Part shown: positions 34,107 through 42,283 of the stretch, in pieces | Layout of the letters: each line of letters opens with the position of its first letter | Numbering within the stretch: the first letter of the stretch is position 1 | From: Acidithiobacillus thiooxidans ATCC 19377 | GTDB taxonomy: Bacteria; Pseudomonadota; Gammaproteobacteria; Acidithiobacillales; Acidithiobacillaceae | Assembly (NCBI RefSeq): GCF_009662475.1 | Contig: NZ_CP045571.1 | Span: 194,501 to 258,500, forward strand | Reading direction: 5' to 3' | DNA: 64,000 bases | The notes under the pieces: generated by a model | Databases searched by the model: none | Seen by the model: the letters and a program-made list of their open reading frames with translations, nothing else | Told to the model about the DNA's origin: nothing | Translations under genes and position numbers: made by a program

Positions 34107-34995
34107 AAGTCATCAGGAAAACACCGGAGCCCCCCGCAGGGTGTTCCAGCCAGATCAGCGGCAAATCGGGTCTTTGTTCGCTGAGCGCTACTTCTGCATC
34201 GCCGGTTTCCACAATCAATACCCCGCCTGCTTCCAGGTGCCGGGGAGCCTGTTCCAGCAGGGGCAGGAGACAGTCCAGTCCATCCGTGCCAGCGGCAAGG
34301 GCCAGGCGTGGCTCATGGGTGTATTCCGGGGGTAACTCGGCCATAGCTGCGGCATCCACATAGGGGGGGTTGCTGATAACCAGATCGTAACGTTGGCCCT
34401 GCAAAGCCGAGAATAAATCTGACTGATATAAATGTACCTGATCTTCCAGCCCGTATTTCTGGACATTGCTGCGCGCCACGTTCAGGGCCTCTAGAGAAAT
34501 ATCTACAGCATCTATTTCAGCATAGGGAAAACGTAGGGCCAGGGTAATGGCCATGCACCCGGAACCGGTACCGATTTCGAGAATACGCTGGATGCGCGAT
34601 TCTTCCACCCAGGGCGCAAAGCCCTCTTCAATAAAGGGCTCAATGAGGCTGCGGGGGATCAATACCCGCTCATCCACCATAAAGCGCAGCCCGGCGAACC
34701 AGGCTTCTCCAGTAATATAGGCCGCCGGCCTGCGGAGAATTTCACGCGCATAAAAGTGTTGCAATACCCGGCGCTTTTCCTCCGGCAGCAGCCGGGCACC
34801 TGAAAAGTCCGCAAGATCTTCGGGTTCCAGGTGCAGGGCGCGCGCCAGGATCAGATCGGCTTCGGCGCGGGGGTTTTGCTGCCCCTGACTGAAATCCAGA
34901 TCGGCGGCAGCAAAGCGGCTGCTGCCCCAGCGCCGCAAGTCTGCCACGGTGAACAGCTCATTTTCGGCAAGTTGTACATACTTTTCGAGGCGCAT
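34096..34995 (-). CDS. prmB: Ribosomal protein uL3 N5-glutamine methyltransferase
   Basis: About 299 residues, HemK/PrmB family. The SAM fold ILEIGTGSGCMAITLALRFP and the catalytic NPPY in VISNPPYVDAAAMAELPPEY are present; the wording after NPPY fits PrmB better than PrmC. The start at 34995 overlaps the exonuclease stop as TGATG, with GGAG eight bases upstream. It is cotranscribed with xth. Confidence 0.92.
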   Translation of the reverse strand: MRLEKYVQLAENELFTVADLRRWGSSRFAAADLDFSQGQQNPRAEADLILARALHLEPEDLADFSGARLLPEEKRRVLQHFYAREILRRPAAYITGEAWFAGLRFMVDERVLIPRSLIEPFIEEGFAPWVEESRIQRILEIGTGSGCMAITLALRFPYAEIDAVDISLEALNVARSNVQKYGLEDQVHLYQSDLFSALQGQRYDLVISNPPYVDAAAMAELPPEYTHEPRLALAAGTDGLDCLLPLLEQAPRHLEAGGVLIVETGDAEVALSEQRPDLPLIWLEHPAGGSGVFLMTFNG

Positions 34996-35756
34996 CAAAT
35001 AATCTCCAGCCAGACGGGACAATGATCAGAACCCATGACTTCCGTAGCGATACCCGCAGCGCGCAGGCGCGGCAGAAGGCTCTGGTGTACCCAGAAATAA
35101 TCGAGGCGCCAGCCAATGTCGCGACTGCGGGCATCAGTGCGTTGGCTCCACCAGGAGTAACGGGCCTCATCAGGATGAAAATGACGAAAACTATCCACCC
35201 AACCAGCCTGTTGCCATTGGTCCATGCAGGCTCTCTCCTCGGGAAGAAAGCCGGAAATGCGCTGATTTTCCTTGGGGCGGGCGAGGTCGATGGGCTGATG
35301 CGCCGTGTTCACGTCCCCGCAAAAAATCACCGGGCGGCCTGCCGCCGCTTTCTGGTTGATATGCGCCAGAAAGGCGGCATAAAAATCCAGCTTGAAGGCC
35401 AGTCGTTCGCTATCTTTTTTGCCGTTGGGAAAATAAACGTTGTACAAATCAAAATCGCCGCAATCGGTGACAACCACCCGGCCTTCGCGGTCAAAACGCT
35501 CTATGCCCAAGCCCGCATGAGAAGTTTGTCCGGGAATTTTGGTGAAAGTGGCGACGCCGCTGTAACCGGCCCGTTCGGCCACGGCCCAGCAGCTGCCATA
35601 TCCTTCCAGGCGACTTTCCGCAGCGGTCAGTTTTGCAGGATCCGCCTTGGTTTCCTGAGTGCAGAGCAAATCGGGGCCGGTCTCTTTCACCCAGTCCCGC
35701 AAACCTTTGCGGTAGGCTGCCCGCCAGCCGTTCACATTCCAACTATAAAGACGCAA
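34995..35756 (-). CDS. xth: Exodeoxyribonuclease III, copy A
   Basis: A 253-residue AP endonuclease/3'-5' exonuclease. Motifs LYSWNVNGWRAA, CTQETKAD, YFPNGKKDSERL, FCGDVNTAHQPIDLARP and the C-terminal MGSDHCPV cover the metal- and catalytic-residue positions. It closely resembles the ExoA/Nape branch (WNVNGWRAAYRKG). A second, different paralogue lies at 37618. It is coupled to prmB. Confidence 0.95.
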   Translation of the reverse strand: MRLYSWNVNGWRAAYRKGLRDWVKETGPDLLCTQETKADPAKLTAAESRLEGYGSCWAVAERAGYSGVATFTKIPGQTSHAGLGIERFDREGRVVVTDCGDFDLYNVYFPNGKKDSERLAFKLDFYAAFLAHINQKAAAGRPVIFCGDVNTAHQPIDLARPKENQRISGFLPEERACMDQWQQAGWVDSFRHFHPDEARYSWWSQRTDARSRDIGWRLDYFWVHQSLLPRLRAAGIATEVMGSDHCPVWLEII

Positions 35757-35768
35757 TGTCCGTTTCCT

Positions 35769-36053
35769 TCAGCGCATGACCCGTACAGCCAGAAAATCAC
35801 TGTCGGCAATCACTTTTTCCAGAATTTTGCGGCCACTGTCACCGGCTGTCCCGGCAGTAGCCAACAGGGCCAGACCTTCACGCGCTGCAGTGGGGCTGAT
35901 GACGCCATGACGCAGGGCCAGTTGATAGAGGACGGCGACACTGATTTCTGCGCCGGGCGTTTTGACCAGCTCCTGCTGTAGCTGCGCGGAGGGGCCGCCA
36001 TAAAGCAGCAGCTTTTGAATATGATCGATATTGGGAAGAGTTTCTTTGTCCAT
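35769..36053 (-). CDS. Hypothetical small protein
   Basis: A 94-residue soluble protein, mostly helical (IDHIQKLLLYGGPSAQLQQEL, then VAVLYQLALRHGVISPTAAREGLALL). No recognised domain, no signal peptide and no membrane segment. It lies 12 bp upstream of xth and 33 bp downstream of rlmJ on the same strand, so it is probably part of that operon. Codon use and position support a real gene, but function is unknown. Confidence 0.6.
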   Translation of the reverse strand: MDKETLPNIDHIQKLLLYGGPSAQLQQELVKTPGAEISVAVLYQLALRHGVISPTAAREGLALLATAGTAGDSGRKILEKVIADSDFLAVRVMR

Positions 36054-36086
36054 CCGCTTAACCTTTTTCTGCGTGATTGAGATGAA

Positions 36087-36935
36087 TCATTTTTTATGAC
36101 CGGCTTTTTCAGGGGCGGCCCAGCCGCTGCAACGCAGAGACCAGAATCCTCCAGATTGCGGGTCGGCCAGTAGAGGACCAAGTTCGGTAAGGCCGGCGCT
36201 GAGGGCTTCCTTGACGCCCCAAGGCGCATTGATCAGCAATAACCCGCTACCGGCCAGGGCTTCGCGACCTTCTTCCGGCCGTTGTGTCAGTTCAAATACC
36301 TGCGCCGCAATTTTGCCGCGTATGGCTTGCCAGAACCGCGTGATCGTACCCCGTATTTTTATGGGATACCAGATGAGATAGGTTCCCTGCGGCCAGCGTT
36401 GATAGGCACGCAGTATGGTATCGGCGAGCATTTCCCATTCGTCCCGGCGCTCAAAGGGCGGATCAATCAACACCAGACCGCGTTTTTCCTGCGGAGGAAT
36501 ATGGGCGAAAAGGGCGCGATATCCGTCTTCGTTCAAAATACTGGTGTGCGGTCTTTTACCCATATTCGCCCGTAGCTGCGTGGCAATTTCCGCCTCTGTT
36601 TCACATAAAATCATCCTGTCTTCCGGCCTGAGCAGTTCTGCGGCCAGCCGGGCCGAGCCGGGATAGTACTGCAGTTGTTTGTCGTGATTGATCTGCTGTA
36701 TACGTTTGAGCCATTCTCCGGATTGGGGCAGGCTGCGCCGATCTGCCCAGAGGCGCGTAATGCCGCCGAGATGTTCTCCGCTATTGCCCAGCGGGTAACT
36801 GCCCGCCCCGGCATGGGTGTCGATGTAGGCCAGGGGGGTGTCCTTGCGGGTCAAGGCTTCCAAAACAAGATAAAGCGCCAGATGTTTGATGCAATCTGCC
36901 GCATTACCGGCATGAAAATGATGTTGGTAGTTCAT
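36087..36935 (-). CDS. rlmJ: 23S rRNA (adenine2030-N6)-methyltransferase
   Basis: A 282-residue RlmJ. The N-terminal MNYQHHFHAGNAADCIKHLAL is a hallmark, and the catalytic motif is DPPF in GLVLIDPPFERRDEWE. The residual C-terminus ends in a Lys/His-rich tail. It is the first gene of the rlmJ-hypothetical-xth-prmB run on the minus strand, divergent from the GST-like gene. Confidence 0.96.
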   Translation of the reverse strand: MNYQHHFHAGNAADCIKHLALYLVLEALTRKDTPLAYIDTHAGAGSYPLGNSGEHLGGITRLWADRRSLPQSGEWLKRIQQINHDKQLQYYPGSARLAAELLRPEDRMILCETEAEIATQLRANMGKRPHTSILNEDGYRALFAHIPPQEKRGLVLIDPPFERRDEWEMLADTILRAYQRWPQGTYLIWYPIKIRGTITRFWQAIRGKIAAQVFELTQRPEEGREALAGSGLLLINAPWGVKEALSAGLTELGPLLADPQSGGFWSLRCSGWAAPEKAGHKK

Positions 36936-37015
36936 GATTCCTGGGCTTGGCTAGGGATGATAATTTAAGTCATGATAACAGAGTCAACGCCGGCCTACTC
37001 ATAAGGAGAAAAAAG

Positions 37016-37618
37016 ATGCGCCTGTTCGCTACCGAAACCAGCCCCTACGCCCGCAAGGTCCGTATAGTGTTATTGGAAAAAAATATCCCCTGCGAAGTGG
37101 AGTGGGTTAATCTGCGGACTCAGGATCACGCCGCTCTGGCCCACAATCCGCTCGGCAAAATCCCTGTACTGCTGCGCAATGATGGTTCAGCAGTTTATGA
37201 TTCTGCGGTGATTGTTCAGTACCTGGAGGTGTTGCGCCCGGACCCGGCGATTATTCCCAAGGACCCGGAAGCGCGTATTGAAGCCCTGCGTGTGGAAGCA
37301 CTGGCCAGCGGCATCATGGATACAACCATCGCCTGGGTTCTGGAGCAGCGTCACGCGGCTGATTGTCAGGATCTGAACATGTTGCAGCGCGCGCGCGGCA
37401 AGGTGACTACGGCGCTGGCCATGCTTCAGGAGGAAACCATGGCATGGAAAGACGTGGGGTCCGCGCCGGTATTGAATCTGTCACAAATTGCGACGGTAGC
37501 TGCAGTGGGTTATGTGGATCTGCGGGCTCCGGACTTTCTGGTCCAGTTTCCCGATTTGTTGGCCTGGATGCACAGTATGCGTTTACGGCCCAGTGTCAGT
37601 GCGACACTACCGCAGTAA
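37016..37618 (+). CDS. Glutathione S-transferase/SspA-like protein
   Basis: A 200-residue GST-fold protein. The thioredoxin-like N-terminus MRLFATETSPYARKVRIVLLEKNIP has Ser/Pro at the active site in place of CxxC, then NPLGKIPVLL and YDSAVIVQYLE (glutathione-binding), then an all-helical C-terminus. AGGAG precedes the ATG. The stop overlaps the next exonuclease start by one base. It could be a GST or a stringent-starvation SspA-like regulator; sequence alone does not decide. Confidence 0.82.
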   Translation: MRLFATETSPYARKVRIVLLEKNIPCEVEWVNLRTQDHAALAHNPLGKIPVLLRNDGSAVYDSAVIVQYLEVLRPDPAIIPKDPEARIEALRVEALASGIMDTTIAWVLEQRHAADCQDLNMLQRARGKVTTALAMLQEETMAWKDVGSAPVLNLSQIATVAAVGYVDLRAPDFLVQFPDLLAWMHSMRLRPSVSATLPQ

Positions 37619-38394
37619 TGTCCATGAAAGTGGCCAGTTGGAATGTCAATTCACTGAAGGTGCGGCTTCCGCAAGTGCTGGAGTGGTTGCAGGAAAAATC
37701 TCCGGATGTGCTGTGTCTGCAGGAAACCAAGCTCAGCGATGAAAAATTTCCCGTTGCCGAACTGGCTGAAGCGGGTTATCACGCACTATATCATGGGCAG
37801 CCTACCTATAACGGCGTGGCGATACTCAGTCGCAGCGTGCCGGAAGATGGGCGCTGTGATTGGCCTGATGGAAGCGACGGTCAGGCGCGGCTTTGCGCCG
37901 GCACTTTCGCGGGTACCCGGGTGGTGAATGTGTATGTGCCCAACGGTCAGTCATTGGAAAGTGACAAATATCCCTACAAGCTGCAGTGGCTGGAGCGTTT
38001 GCGCGCGTTGATTGCAAAGGAATTGCAGCAGTGGCCCCGGCTGCTGCTCGTTGGAGATTTTAATATTGCCCCCGATGACCGGGATGTTTATGACCCGGTG
38101 GCCTGGGGTGAAGAGGTCCTGTGCTCACCCCCCGAACGGGCAGCCCTGACGGCCCTGCTGAATCTCGGGTTGCAGGATAGCTGGCGTCACCAGCATGGTG
38201 ATCTTCAGGAATGGAGTTGGTGGGATTATCGGGCGGCAGGATTCCGCCGCAATCGCGGGTTGCGGATTGATTTGATTCTGGCCTCCAATGCCCTGATGAC
38301 GAAGGTTCAGGATGTAGTCATCGATCGGAATGCACGGGCTGCTGAACGACCTTCAGATCACGCACCCGTTTTGATTCAACTTGAGGAGGTGTGA
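37618..38394 (+). CDS. xthA: Exodeoxyribonuclease III, copy B (XthA type)
   Basis: A 258-residue AP endonuclease/exonuclease III: VASWNVNSLKVRLPQVLEWL, CLQETKLSDEKFP, VYVPNGQSLESDKY, LLVGDFNIAPDDRDVYDPV and RPSDHAPV. It belongs to the XthA branch, unlike the copy at 34995. ATG at 37618 overlaps the GST stop; 37624 is also possible. The stop overlaps the hemH ATG. Confidence 0.95.
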   Translation: MSMKVASWNVNSLKVRLPQVLEWLQEKSPDVLCLQETKLSDEKFPVAELAEAGYHALYHGQPTYNGVAILSRSVPEDGRCDWPDGSDGQARLCAGTFAGTRVVNVYVPNGQSLESDKYPYKLQWLERLRALIAKELQQWPRLLLVGDFNIAPDDRDVYDPVAWGEEVLCSPPERAALTALLNLGLQDSWRHQHGDLQEWSWWDYRAAGFRRNRGLRIDLILASNALMTKVQDVVIDRNARAAERPSDHAPVLIQLEEV

Positions 38395-39407
38395 TGATTG
38401 GTGTTCTGCTGGTCAATCTGGGTACGCCTGAAGCTCCTACAGCTTCTGCCGTGCGCCGTTATCTACGCGAGTTCCTCAGTGATCGGCGGGTGGTGGAATT
38501 GCCCCGGATTATCTGGTGGCCCATATTAAATGGTCCGATTCTGACTTTCCGTCCGGCGCGTTCGGCACGCAATTATGCCAGCATCTGGATGCCCGAAGGG
38601 TCCCCTTTGATGGTTTACAGTCAACGTCTTGCGGATGGCTTGCAGCAGTACTGTGATACCCATTTTTCCGGGCAGGTCCGCATAGCTCTGGCCATGCGCT
38701 ATGGAAAACCGTCCTTACCGCAGAAAATGGCAGAATTGCGCCAATCGGGATGCGAAAAATTACTGGTGGTGCCGCTCTATCCCCAATATGCCGCAGCTAC
38801 TACGGCTTCCATATTCGACAAGGTCGCCGATGTATTGCGCGGTATGCGCGATATTCCCGAATTGCGCATGCTCCGGGATTGGCATACCCATCCTGCCTAT
38901 ATTCATGCGCTGGCAGAAAGTGTCCGCCACTGGTGGCAGGAAAACGGTCGCGCTGAAAAGTTGCTGATTTCCTTTCATGGCCTGCCCCAGCGGTCTATTC
39001 AGTTGGGTGATCCATATCGTCAACAGTGCGAAGTCACCACGGCACTTCTGGTACAGGCGTTGGGCCTGAAGCAGGAGGAATGGGTTCAGACCTTCCAGAG
39101 TCGTTTTGGCGCGGCAAAATGGCTTGAGCCTTATACGGACAAAACCCTGGAGAATCTGGCCCGGCAGGGGGTTCGGGAAATAGATGCTCTCTGCCCCGGA
39201 TTTTCGGCGGACTGTGTGGAGACTCTCCAGGAAATTGCGCTGGAGGGCAAAGAAACTTTTTTGAATGCTGGCGGGAAGACTTTGCGATATATTCCGGCAC
39301 TTAATGACAATCCTTTGTGGATCAAAGCATTCAGCGAGATTCTTGCGCCTTCCTGGCAGTTTTGGGAGACCCCGGAAAATTTTGCCGTTTCTGCCCAGTC
39401 AAGCTAG
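38394..39407 (+). CDS. hemH: Ferrochelatase
   Basis: About 337 residues inserting Fe(2+) into protoporphyrin IX. The N-terminus IGVLLVNLGTPEAPTASAVRRYL, the metal-site region LISFHGLPQRSIQLGDPY and VQTFQSRFGAAKWLEPYTDKTL with FSADCVETLQE are characteristic. GAGGAGG precedes ATG 38394; a GTG at 38391 is less likely. Heme supply matches a cytochrome-rich respiratory chain expected of this host, though that is inference. Confidence 0.97.
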   Translation: MIGVLLVNLGTPEAPTASAVRRYLREFLSDRRVVELPRIIWWPILNGPILTFRPARSARNYASIWMPEGSPLMVYSQRLADGLQQYCDTHFSGQVRIALAMRYGKPSLPQKMAELRQSGCEKLLVVPLYPQYAAATTASIFDKVADVLRGMRDIPELRMLRDWHTHPAYIHALAESVRHWWQENGRAEKLLISFHGLPQRSIQLGDPYRQQCEVTTALLVQALGLKQEEWVQTFQSRFGAAKWLEPYTDKTLENLARQGVREIDALCPGFSADCVETLQEIALEGKETFLNAGGKTLRYIPALNDNPLWIKAFSEILAPSWQFWETPENFAVSAQSS

Positions 39408-39410
39408 AAT
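39382..39410 (+). promoter_or_regulatory. Candidate sigma-70 promoter for slyD
   Basis: TTGCCG (39382-39387), a 17-bp spacer and TAGAAT (39405-39410), at the very end of hemH. A start near 39417 leaves about 45 bases before the slyD ATG. Confidence 0.4.
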
Positions 39411-39462
39411 TCTCACTGAAATCAGTCTTTATCCTCCAGCCCTCATCTATAGGACGCCCAAT

Positions 39463-39945
39463 ATGATCATCAGCAACGACAAGGTAGTCACCATCGACTA
39501 TTCCCTCACCGATGAAGAGGGAGAGCTGATTGACAGCTCTGTAGGTGAAGAACCACTTATTTATCTGCACGGACACCACGGAATCATTCCCGGATTGGAG
39601 CAGGCGTTGGCCGGGCATCGCACGGGTGACAAGGTTGAAGTATCCATTCCGCCCGAAGAAGGTTATGGCGACTGGGATGAGGATCTGGTGGAAGTGGTTG
39701 CCAAGGAAGATTTTGATGATCCGGAAGATCTCGAAATCGGGACGCAGTTTGAAACCGAGACGGACGAAGGTGCTCGTCTGGCCACGGTGATTGATATTGA
39801 AGGCGAAGAGGTGACCGTTGATTTGAATCATCCTCTGGCCGGAATGACGCTGAATTTTGATGTCACGGTACTGGATGTGCGTGATGCGACTGCAGAAGAA
39901 CTGGCTCACGGCCACGTACATGGTGAGCACGGTCACGAACATTGA
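39463..39945 (+). CDS. slyD: FKBP-type peptidyl-prolyl isomerase, SlyD family
   Basis: A 160-residue SlyD: FKBP core split by the insert-in-flap domain (VVTIDYSLTDEEGELIDSS, GIIPGLEQALAGHRTGDKV) and a short His-rich tail ending HGHVHGEHGHEH that may bind nickel or other metals. The protein is strongly acidic. The start at 39463 is chosen because the longer frame would overlap hemH by 143 bases. Function: prolyl isomerase/chaperone and possible metal carrier. Confidence 0.95.
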   Translation: MIISNDKVVTIDYSLTDEEGELIDSSVGEEPLIYLHGHHGIIPGLEQALAGHRTGDKVEVSIPPEEGYGDWDEDLVEVVAKEDFDDPEDLEIGTQFETETDEGARLATVIDIEGEEVTVDLNHPLAGMTLNFDVTVLDVRDATAEELAHGHVHGEHGHEH

Positions 39946-39983
39946 GCGAGGCTGTTCGCCGCAGGAACAATTTCTGAATCCTG

Positions 39984-41135
39984 TTGCGAAGCGGTAACGG
40001 CTTGCGCGCTTTGGGTTTGATGTCCGGAACCAGTGCCGATGGCGTTGATGCAGCGGTGCTGGATTGCGATGTTACTCCCGCACGGGGATATGCCGGTTTA
40101 TTCAGCCAGGCTTTTGCTGCGCCCTTGCTGGAAATGGTGCTTGCTGCCAATGGCCCGCTGGGCGTTGAGCAAATGGCCATTCTGGATCGGCAACTGGGAG
40201 CCTGTTATGCGGAGGTGGCAGTGGCTGCCATCCATAAATTGGGTCCGGTCGATTTTATTGCCCTGCATGGCCAGACCATTCGGCATCAGCCGCGTGCTGT
40301 TCCCGGTTTTACCCTGCAGATTGGTTCCGCTGCTGATGTGGCTATCGCTACGGGTCTGACGGTGGTTCACGATTTTCGGCGAGCAGATGTTGCTGCTGGA
40401 GGTGAGGGTGCACCATTGGTTCCCCCATTTCATCAGCGCCTGTTCCAGGCAGATCAGCCACGTCTGGTCCTGAATCTGGGCGGTATGGCAAATTTAACCT
40501 GGATCCCTGGCGGTGATGACTCCCGGGCTTTGCAGGCCTTCGATACCGGGCCCGGGAATGTATTGATTGATGCTGCGGTCCGGATTCTGAGCGGAGGCGA
40601 AGCCTGTTGCGATCTGGACGGCAAATTGGCAGCGGCAGGTAAAGTTCAGGCGTTGCCCCTCGACCAATGGCTGAAACACCCCTATTTCCGGCAATCTCCA
40701 CCCAAAAGTACCGGTCGGGAAAGTTTTGATGATCGGCTGGTCCATCAATGGTGGAATGACTGGAAATATTCGGGGGCGGATTTTGTTGCTACGTTAACGG
40801 CATTGACGGCCATAACGGTGGCAGATGCCCTGCGAAAATGGACACCGGATGCAAAAGAATTGCTGGTGTTTGGCGGCGGCGCTGAAAATCCAACGCTGAT
40901 GCGGGAATTGCAGTCGGCTTTACCTGAGTTGCAGGTACATAATGGTTCAGAACAAAGCGGGATTCCCAGTCAGGCGCTTGAGGCTTTGGCCTTTGCCTGG
41001 TTGGGTGAACAATGCTTGCGAGGAAAAGCTCTAGCCTATGGTCAGGTGACGGGAGTTCGTGAGCCGGTAGTATTGGGCAATATTCTGCCAGGCAGGAACT
41101 GGCTGGAATTATTATCTCGACTGGCCCACGCTTAA
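39984..41135 (+). CDS. anmK: Anhydro-N-acetylmuramic acid kinase
   Basis: A 383-residue sugar kinase that phosphorylates and opens anhydroMurNAc in cell-wall recycling. Motifs GLMSGTSADGVDAAVLD, ALHGQTIRHQP, DFRRADVAAGGEGAPLVPPFH and FDTGPGNVLID are characteristic. The start is a TTG (39984); no in-frame ATG precedes the conserved GLMSGTS motif. Structured element copy 3 follows 15 bases after the stop. Confidence 0.95.
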   Translation: MRSGNGLRALGLMSGTSADGVDAAVLDCDVTPARGYAGLFSQAFAAPLLEMVLAANGPLGVEQMAILDRQLGACYAEVAVAAIHKLGPVDFIALHGQTIRHQPRAVPGFTLQIGSAADVAIATGLTVVHDFRRADVAAGGEGAPLVPPFHQRLFQADQPRLVLNLGGMANLTWIPGGDDSRALQAFDTGPGNVLIDAAVRILSGGEACCDLDGKLAAAGKVQALPLDQWLKHPYFRQSPPKSTGRESFDDRLVHQWWNDWKYSGADFVATLTALTAITVADALRKWTPDAKELLVFGGGAENPTLMRELQSALPELQVHNGSEQSGIPSQALEALAFAWLGEQCLRGKALAYGQVTGVREPVVLGNILPGRNWLELLSRLAHA

Positions 41136-41150
41136 TATCTGGTTCTGTCA

Positions 41151-41350
41151 TCTAAAAAACGGCAGAGGGTCAGGAGGCTTTGCAGCGACTTTGTCCCGCG
41201 CCGTTGTTGTTCTTGGCGAAATCCAGCGCCCGTCAGGAGAGCTGTTTGAGCCCGTAGGGCGAGTTCTCTCCTGACAGCAGGATGAGCCTTAGAACAACAG
41301 GCAAGGGGCGTTGGAGCAAAAAGCCTCCTGACCCTCTGCCGTTTTTTAGA
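41151..41350 (+). repeat. Structured intergenic element, copy 3 (covarying terminal stem)
   Basis: A 200-bp copy with a perfect 31-bp terminal stem (41151-41181 with 41320-41350). Compared with copies 1 and 2 the middle of each arm is different (AGGGTCAGGAGGC in place of TTGCCGTGGGTGC), and the other arm is changed to match, while the first ten bases AAAACGGCAG and the whole core are conserved. The next stem also changes in both strands, TGTCCC with GGGGCG using U-G pairs. It lies between anmK and aroE, both on the plus strand. Confidence 0.9.
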
Positions 41351-41398
41351 TAAGTTTTATAAAAATTGCTGCGGCATTGGGTTTATGAGGAGCAGATT

Positions 41399-42283
41399 TT
41401 GGTAACAGCAGTAGAAACATGGCATCCCGGTGGAGAAACTGCCGTCTACGGAATCATCGGTGACCCGGTAAAACACAGTTTATCCCCCTGGATGCATCGG
41501 CTGTTTGCGCAACAACTGGGGATCGACATGGTGTATGTGCCATTTCCAGTGATGGCTGCTGACTTGCCCAAAGCGCTCAAAGGGTTGGCGGCAGCCGGTG
41601 TATTGGGACTCAATGTCACGGTGCCGCATAAAGAATCCACAAAGATCCTGATGGACGAGCTCAGTCCAGCCGCAGCGCAGATTGGTGCAGTAAATACGGT
41701 ACATTATGCAGCGGGTCGTTTTATGGGAGACAATACCGATGCTGTTGGATTTCAGCGGGCTTTGGAGCGTCATGCGGGGGATAATTGGCGCTCTGGCCCC
41801 GTTCTGATAATTGGTGCGGGTGGGGCAGCCCGGGCCATTATTTATGCCTTGGGAACGGCTGGCTGCCCCGCTATTTATGTGGCCAACCGCCATGCCGAAC
41901 GCGCCGAAAAACTGGCGGCTGAATTTCCCCAATTCCCCCTGCATCCTCTGCCACTGGAACGACAAATCCTTGCCCGGATTTTGCCGCAGACGCTATTGCT
42001 GGTGAATACCAGCGCCTTAGGTTTGTATGGGGAAAGCCATCCGGAACTGGATCTGGAGTCGTTGCCAAATCATGGCAATGTGTACGATATCGTCTATAAC
42101 CCGTTGGAAACCCCATTGTTACGCGCGGCTCGTCAGTACGGACGGGTTGCTATTGACGGGTTGGGTATGCTGGTAGAACAGGGGGCTGAAAGTTTCCGGA
42201 TCTGGACGGGCGTTCTGCCGCAAACCCAAACTGTGGAGGATACATTACGTCGATGGCTGCAAACCCGGAACAAATCACTTTAA
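41399..42283 (+). CDS. aroE: Shikimate dehydrogenase
   Basis: About 294 residues converting 3-dehydroshikimate to shikimate. Motifs VYGIIGDPVKHSLSPWMHR, NVTVPHKESTKIL with catalytic Lys, DNTDAVGFQRAL, NADP loop IIGAGGAARAIIYAL and NPLETPLL are clear. The start is taken as TTG 41399, with GAGGAG about seven bases upstream; a longer frame from 41366 would run through that ribosome site. Its 3' end overlaps pilB by 31 bases. Confidence 0.93.
   Translation: MVTAVETWHPGGETAVYGIIGDPVKHSLSPWMHRLFAQQLGIDMVYVPFPVMAADLPKALKGLAAAGVLGLNVTVPHKESTKILMDELSPAAAQIGAVNTVHYAAGRFMGDNTDAVGFQRALERHAGDNWRSGPVLIIGAGGAARAIIYALGTAGCPAIYVANRHAERAEKLAAEFPQFPLHPLPLERQILARILPQTLLLVNTSALGLYGESHPELDLESLPNHGNVYDIVYNPLETPLLRAARQYGRVAIDGLGMLVEQGAESFRIWTGVLPQTQTVEDTLRRWLQTRNKSL

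Noticed and set aside
39265-39462. N-terminal extension of slyD
   Set aside because: Would overlap hemH by 143 bases; the conserved SlyD N-terminus begins at 39463.
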